64,000 nucleotides of DNA from Enterovibrio norvegicus_B. Its GTDB lineage: Bacteria > Pseudomonadota > Gammaproteobacteria > Enterobacterales > Vibrionaceae. How positions within the stretch are numbered: the first letter of the stretch is position 1; every line of letters starts with the position of its first letter. The DNA lies in assembly GCF_002876705.1 (NCBI RefSeq), contig NZ_MDAG01000012.1, forward strand, positions 62,001 through 126,000, given 5' to 3'. Under the pieces are notes generated by a model. The model was not told the origin of the DNA and did not search any database. It saw only the letters and a program-made list of their open reading frames with translations. Made by a program: the position numbers and the translations under genes. Shown piece by piece: positions 60,296 through 64,000 of this stretch.

Positions 60296-61762
60296 ATGAA
60301 AAGAACAGCTCTGTTTACGGCACTGTGTGGTGCAAGCTTTATGGCGAATAGCGCCATTTCCATGAATCCCCAGACTGACCCTAATGACGTCAACGGGTTC
60401 GTTGTTTCCGCTTCCGAAATGGCGGCAGCAGAAGCGGCGCAAACCTCCGACCCTATGTATGCTATCTGGTCCAAAGCGCTCGAAACCATGCCAAACACCG
60501 TGGTTGAAGCCATTGATGCAGGATTGGCGTCAAACCCTGATAACGTAAAGCGTGTTGAACGTGTATTCCCGCGTTCAGATTGGGATTTTCTGACGCACAT
60601 GGCCGCGCCTGAATACACTTACACCCGTTTCTTGCGTGCAATCGGTAAGTTCCCCGCGTTCTGTGGTGATTACACGGATGGCCGAGATGCCGATGCAATT
60701 TGTAAGAAATCTATCATTACCGCCTTTGCCCATTTCTCTCAAGAAACGGGTGGACACATTGCCATCGACAACATTTCAGACAACCCACTTGCGTTGGAGG
60801 AATGGCAACAAGCCCTTGTTCACGTTCGTGAAATGGGATGGGCTGAAGGCCAAGAAGGGTATACGACAGGATGTGGTCAAAAAGACTGGCAGAACAGCCG
60901 CTGGCCATGTGCGACGGGGCAGGGGTACTTTGGTCGTGGCGCTAAACAGCTTTCTTACCACTTTAACTACGGCATGTTCTCTGAGGTGATGTACGACGGT
61001 GATGCCACCAGACTGCTTAATGAACCCGGTTTGGTTGCAGACTCTTGGTTAAACCTCGCTTCTGCGATTTGGTTCTTCCTAACGCCTCAAGCGCCTAAGC
61101 CTGCAATGTTGCATGTTATCGACAGAACGTGGACCCCATCTCAACGTGAAAAGGACGCGGGCATTGGTTACGGTTTTGGTACAACCATCAACATCATCAA
61201 TGGCGGTATTGAATGTGGTCAACAAAACAAAACCAAAGGTCAGCCTGTTAACCGTATTCGCTACTGGGAAGGGCTAGCGGCACATTATCAAATCCCGATT
61301 GAAGCAGATGAAACCAATACCTGTTACCAACAATTGCCATTTGGCAGTTTGAACCTTCAAGGTGCAACAGACGTGCTTTACACCAACTGGGACGGTAACT
61401 GGAAATACTATGCTGATCGTCCGGGTGGCTACTCATTCGAATGTGAGCTTGTTGGCTTCCAAACCGCGTATTCGGCGTTGGTTCCGGGCGATTACGAGAA
61501 GTGTGTGACGAATTTCTATGGCTCACACGCAGGCTGGCCAACCGTGCGTGTGTTACCAGATGCTGAGATGCCAACGACAGGTGCTGGCAATGGAACCGAT
61601 ACGGGTACACCGACTGATCCTAATGCATGGAGCGCTGCAAAGGTTTACAACAAAGATCAGCAAGTGGTCGTGAAGGGCGTAACATATAAAGCACTTTATT
61701 GGACCCAGGGCGATGATCCATTGCTGAGTGAAGCGTGGGGCCCATGGGTGCCTGTGCAATAG
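60296..61762 (+). CDS. Secreted GH19 chitinase with one CBM5/12 module (chitinase 2)
   Basis: 488 residues. Signal peptide MKRTALFTALCGASFMANSA. The catalytic domain is near-identical in order and wording to chitinase 1: HFSQETGGH with Glu150, YFGRGAKQLSYHFNYG, INIINGGIECG, LQGATDVLYTNWDGNWKYYADRPGGYSFECELVGFQT. It differs in having a short Gly/Thr linker and only one C-terminal chitin-binding module (about 442-488). It is separately transcribed. Loss or gain of one binding module and linker after duplication probably tunes the enzyme for soluble versus crystalline chitin. Confidence 0.95.
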   Translation: MKRTALFTALCGASFMANSAISMNPQTDPNDVNGFVVSASEMAAAEAAQTSDPMYAIWSKALETMPNTVVEAIDAGLASNPDNVKRVERVFPRSDWDFLTHMAAPEYTYTRFLRAIGKFPAFCGDYTDGRDADAICKKSIITAFAHFSQETGGHIAIDNISDNPLALEEWQQALVHVREMGWAEGQEGYTTGCGQKDWQNSRWPCATGQGYFGRGAKQLSYHFNYGMFSEVMYDGDATRLLNEPGLVADSWLNLASAIWFFLTPQAPKPAMLHVIDRTWTPSQREKDAGIGYGFGTTINIINGGIECGQQNKTKGQPVNRIRYWEGLAAHYQIPIEADETNTCYQQLPFGSLNLQGATDVLYTNWDGNWKYYADRPGGYSFECELVGFQTAYSALVPGDYEKCVTNFYGSHAGWPTVRVLPDAEMPTTGAGNGTDTGTPTDPNAWSAAKVYNKDQQVVVKGVTYKALYWTQGDDPLLSEAWGPWVPVQ

Positions 61763-61986
61763 GCGAAATGTCGCCTAATCAGTAGGAAAAACATCAACTA
61801 AGTCGTTTGTTTTTACACTGAAAAAGAAATGATCAAGCTGCGTGTTTCAATCTGGAATGCGCGGTTTTTTTATACAAATTGAGGAGGGGAAGTGCGAGAT
61901 AAGTGGTTGTAAACAGAGAAGGATTTTTGAATTTATCGAGATGTATTCTGATAAAAGGTATCACAAAAAAATTTCAATTGTCAGTC

Positions 61987-62014
61987 TTGTGAATAATATT
62001 TATGTGCCTATAAT
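61987..62014 (+). promoter_or_regulatory. Possible promoter upstream of guaC
   Basis: TTGTGA (61987-61992), 16-base spacer, perfect TATAAT (62009-62014). The start point would be about 62020, right at the base of the following terminator hairpin. Confidence 0.45.
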
Positions 62015-62020
62015 GCTGAA

Positions 62021-62055
62021 AACCGGAGCGTCTGCCAACGCCCCGGTTTTTTTGT
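62021..62055 (+). terminator. Terminator-like hairpin in the guaC leader
   Basis: AACCGGAGCG (62021-62030) pairs with CGCCCCGGTT (62039-62048) with one A-C mismatch, loop TCTGCCAA, followed by TTTTTTT. It lies 96 bases before guaC and could stop upstream transcripts or attenuate guaC. Confidence 0.8.
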
Positions 62056-62150
62056 GCCTGCTCGATGGTGAATATTCAAGCTATCTGCCAATAGCTAAAA
62101 TCCATGAGCACTGTCCGAAAGGGCATCGTCTGTAAATAAAGGAAAGACAC

Positions 62151-63194
62151 ATGCGTATCGAACAAGACTTGAAGTTGGGTTTCAAAGATGTACTGTTTCG
62201 CCCGAAACGTTCTACCCTAAAAAGCCGTTCACAAGTTGAATTAACCCGCGAGTTTACCTTCAAGCATAGCGGTCGTCAATGGTCTGGTGTACCTGTCATT
62301 GCAGCAAATATGGATTCAGTCGGTTCATTTAAAATGGGCAAGGTGCTCGCTGAGCACGGTTGTATGACTGCTATCCACAAACACTACACTGTTGAAGATT
62401 GGGCAGCGTTCGTTGCTGAAGCTGACACTAAGACGCTAAACAACGTCATGGTTTCAACAGGCACTTCTGACGCTGACTTCCAAAAAACCCAAGATATTAT
62501 GGCGTTGTCTGATGAACTTATCTTCATCTGTATCGACATTGCCAACGGTTACTCTGAGCACCTTGTTCAGTACGTTGAGCGTGTTCGCGCTGCATTCCCA
62601 GACAAAGTGATCAGTGCGGGTAACGTGGTTACTGGTGACATGGTTGAAGAACTTATTCTTGCTGGTGCAGACATCGTGAAAGTGGGCATTGGCCCTGGTT
62701 CAGTGTGTACGACTCGCGTGAAAACGGGCGTAGGTTACCCGCAACTTTCTGCAATTATTGAATGTGCAGATGCTGCACACGGCCTAGGTGGTCGTATCAT
62801 CGGTGACGGTGGCTGTTCATGTGCGGGTGATGTGTCAAAAGCCTTCGGTGGCGGCGCTGATTTCGTGATGCTTGGCGGTATGCTAGCTGGCCACGAGGAA
62901 AGCGGCGGTGAAGTGATTGAACAAGACGGTAAACAGTTCATGAAGTTCTACGGCATGTCTTCTGAAAGTGCGATGGCAAAACACTCTGGTGGTGTTGCAA
63001 AATACCGCGCTGCAGAAGGTAAAACCGTCTTGTTGCCATACCGTGGCACAGTGAATGATACGATTTCTGACATTCTTGGTGGCGTACGTTCTACATGTAC
63101 TTATGTTGGTGCAGCACAACTGAAAGAGCTGACAAAACGCACCACGTTCATTCGTGTACAAGAACAAGAGAACAACGTGTTCGGTAAAGAATAA
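62151..63194 (+). CDS. guaC: GMP reductase
   Basis: Converts GMP to IMP with NADPH, returning guanine nucleotides to the purine pool. 347 residues, the E. coli GuaC length, and very similar throughout: MRIEQDLKLGFKDVLFRPKRS at the N-terminus, ANMDSVGSFKMGK, the catalytic-cysteine loop IGPGSVCTTRVKTGVGYPQ near residues 181-199, GDGGCSCAGDVSKAFGGGADFVMLGGMLAGHEESGG near 220-255, and FYGMSSESAMAKH. It lacks the CBS domains of IMP dehydrogenase, which supports GuaC. AAAGGA precedes the ATG. Monocistronic with a terminator after it. Confidence 0.97.
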   Translation: MRIEQDLKLGFKDVLFRPKRSTLKSRSQVELTREFTFKHSGRQWSGVPVIAANMDSVGSFKMGKVLAEHGCMTAIHKHYTVEDWAAFVAEADTKTLNNVMVSTGTSDADFQKTQDIMALSDELIFICIDIANGYSEHLVQYVERVRAAFPDKVISAGNVVTGDMVEELILAGADIVKVGIGPGSVCTTRVKTGVGYPQLSAIIECADAAHGLGGRIIGDGGCSCAGDVSKAFGGGADFVMLGGMLAGHEESGGEVIEQDGKQFMKFYGMSSESAMAKHSGGVAKYRAAEGKTVLLPYRGTVNDTISDILGGVRSTCTYVGAAQLKELTKRTTFIRVQEQENNVFGKE

Positions 63195-63215
63195 ATCCGA
63201 AAGCACATATAAGAA

Positions 63216-63243
63216 TGCCACCCAATTGGGTGGCATTTTTTTT
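63216..63243 (+). terminator. Terminator after guaC
   Basis: TGCCACCC/GGGTGGCA palindrome with AATT centre, then eight T. It may also serve the convergent RTX-repeat gene. Confidence 0.88.
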
Positions 63244-63253
63244 GAATTTAATT

Positions 63254-64000
63254 TTATACGTTGGTGAAGTCGAACATGTCAGCCCTGACGTGGTCTGCAT
63301 CAAATTGTTTTAGTGTGATGACGGTGTTATCACCCGCAAATGTCAGCACGGTTGACGCGCCCACTTGCTCCGCACTGATTTGAGAGAATCGCGTAACCAA
63401 AGAGGCATCGATTTCAATGGTGTCTTGGAAGCGATTGAAATCTTGAATGGTGTCTTTTCCATCATGATCTCTGAACACAAACACATCTCTACCGCTTCCA
63501 CCGATCAGGTAATCATCGCCATTGTGGCCCATGATACGGTCGTTGCCATCTTGACCTCCTAGTTTATCGTTGCCTGTGCCGCCGAACAGGGTGTCTGCAC
63601 CTGTTCCGCCCCAGATCACATCGTTGCCTTGGTTGCCGGAGAGTATGTCATTGTCTTCACCGCCTCGGATAACATCGTTACCTGCACCGCCGATGATATT
63701 GTCATTACCTTCATTGCCACTGATGTCGTCGTTATCCGCTCCACCATCAATCTTATCGTTGCCTGTGCCCCCGAAAATTCGGTCGTCACCTAAGCTACCG
63801 CGTAACGTGTCATCACCGTCACCGCCTGCAATGTGGTCGTTTCCTCTTGCGCCGCCGAAGTTATCATTGCCAGCACCGCCGTGGTAATAATCATCACCCC
63901 AGCCGCCATCGCCATAATCGTCGCCTAAACCACCTTGAATGTGATCGTCGCCATCACCGCCCCAGATTCCATCGTTTCCAGAGCCACCTTGGATGATATC
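63254..64000 (-). CDS. RTX-repeat (hemolysin-type calcium-binding) protein, C-terminal part
   Basis: The minus-strand frame is open from the stop at 63254 to the window edge, giving 248 visible residues; the N-terminus lies beyond 64000. Roughly residues 1-160 are consecutive GGxGxDxhx nonapeptides (GGTGNDKI, GGAGNDVI, GGTGADTLF and so on) that bind Ca2+ as a parallel beta-roll. The end, with DVFVFRDHDGKDTIQDFNRFQDTIEID, is the usual C-terminal cap region of RTX proteins secreted by a type I (ABC-HlyD-TolC) exporter. The activity (adhesin, protease, lipase or toxin) depends on the missing part. Confidence 0.92.
   Translation of the reverse strand, partial: DIIQGGSGNDGIWGGDGDDHIQGGLGDDYGDGGWGDDYYHGGAGNDNFGGARGNDHIAGGDGDDTLRGSLGDDRIFGGTGNDKIDGGADNDDISGNEGNDNIIGGAGNDVIRGGEDNDILSGNQGNDVIWGGTGADTLFGGTGNDKLGGQDGNDRIMGHNGDDYLIGGSGRDVFVFRDHDGKDTIQDFNRFQDTIEIDASLVTRFSQISAEQVGASTVLTFAGDNTVITLKQFDADHVRADMFDFTNV

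Larger units (their letters stand above)
61763..62150. other. 388-bp guaC leader region
   Basis: No convincing gene; a 97-codon frame at 61842-62135 spans the terminator at 62021 and resembles nothing known. Contains TTGTGA-16-TATAAT ending at 62014 and the hairpin described separately. Confidence 0.5.

Noticed and set aside
61842..62135. 97-codon open frame before guaC
   Set aside because: It runs through a strong terminator hairpin and its T run, has no ribosome site and resembles no family.

Overview
The window reads as chromosomal DNA of a marine gammaproteobacterium of the Vibrionaceae. Supporting evidence is a complete carboxynorspermidine (norspermidine) pathway whose first two steps are fused in one protein, a FabV-type enoyl-ACP reductase beside a PsrA-like regulator and a long FadE, a HexR/PykA pair, tandem GH19 chitinases and a dense tRNA array. 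Low-complexity GAGATAA-like intergenic repeats would fit Enterovibrio, Grimontia or related Vibrio, but the genus is a guess. A 799-base run of N (12828-13626) is an unsequenced gap inside such repeats.

Layout. 1-7.9 kb: end of a surface-polysaccharide locus (rmlD/rmlC for dTDP-rhamnose, a GT4 glycosyltransferase, two WecA-like initiating transferases, galE, ugd, a VanZ-like membrane protein). 8.3-9.6 kb: MATE exporter. 10.1-12.7 kb: TPP riboswitch and thiD-thiM-thiE salvage operon. 13.7-15.9 kb: membrane-bound c-di-GMP phosphodiesterase with a decayed GGDEF domain. 16.4-36 kb: the most distinctive region. It has a stand-alone fructose-type EIIB, an HPr-EI-EIIA fusion and five consecutive GH92 alpha-mannosidase lipoproteins. 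Beyond a small secreted unknown lie, on the opposite strand, an AraC regulator and a second EIIB with a separate EIIC. Together these look like a self-contained system that trims mannose from alpha-mannosides (mannan or high-mannose glycans) at the cell surface and imports and phosphorylates the sugar with its own PTS. 36.4-41.2 kb: kdgK, a PatB/MalY-like lyase, pykA and hexR. 41.6-47.6 kb: an epimerase-like protein, then psrA, fadE and fabV (fatty-acid metabolism); between them, on the minus strand, are two look-alike 65-nt small-RNA candidates. 47.8-48.6 kb: tRNA-Cys, Gly, fMet, Gly, a broken tRNA-Gly copy and Leu. 48.6-49.7 kb: a gene-free stretch unusually rich in GATC. 49.7-56.4 kb: a RidA-family protein and the norspermidine operon. 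56.6-64 kb: a small membrane protein, an AlkD-like protein, two paralogous secreted GH19 chitinases, guaC, and the C-terminal end of an RTX-repeat protein running off the window.

Many genes, including four of the five GH92 genes and nspC, are preceded by a terminator-like hairpin close to their ribosome binding site. Transcription in these clusters is therefore probably punctuated rather than a single uniform message. All functional calls come from reading protein motifs; no database search was possible.
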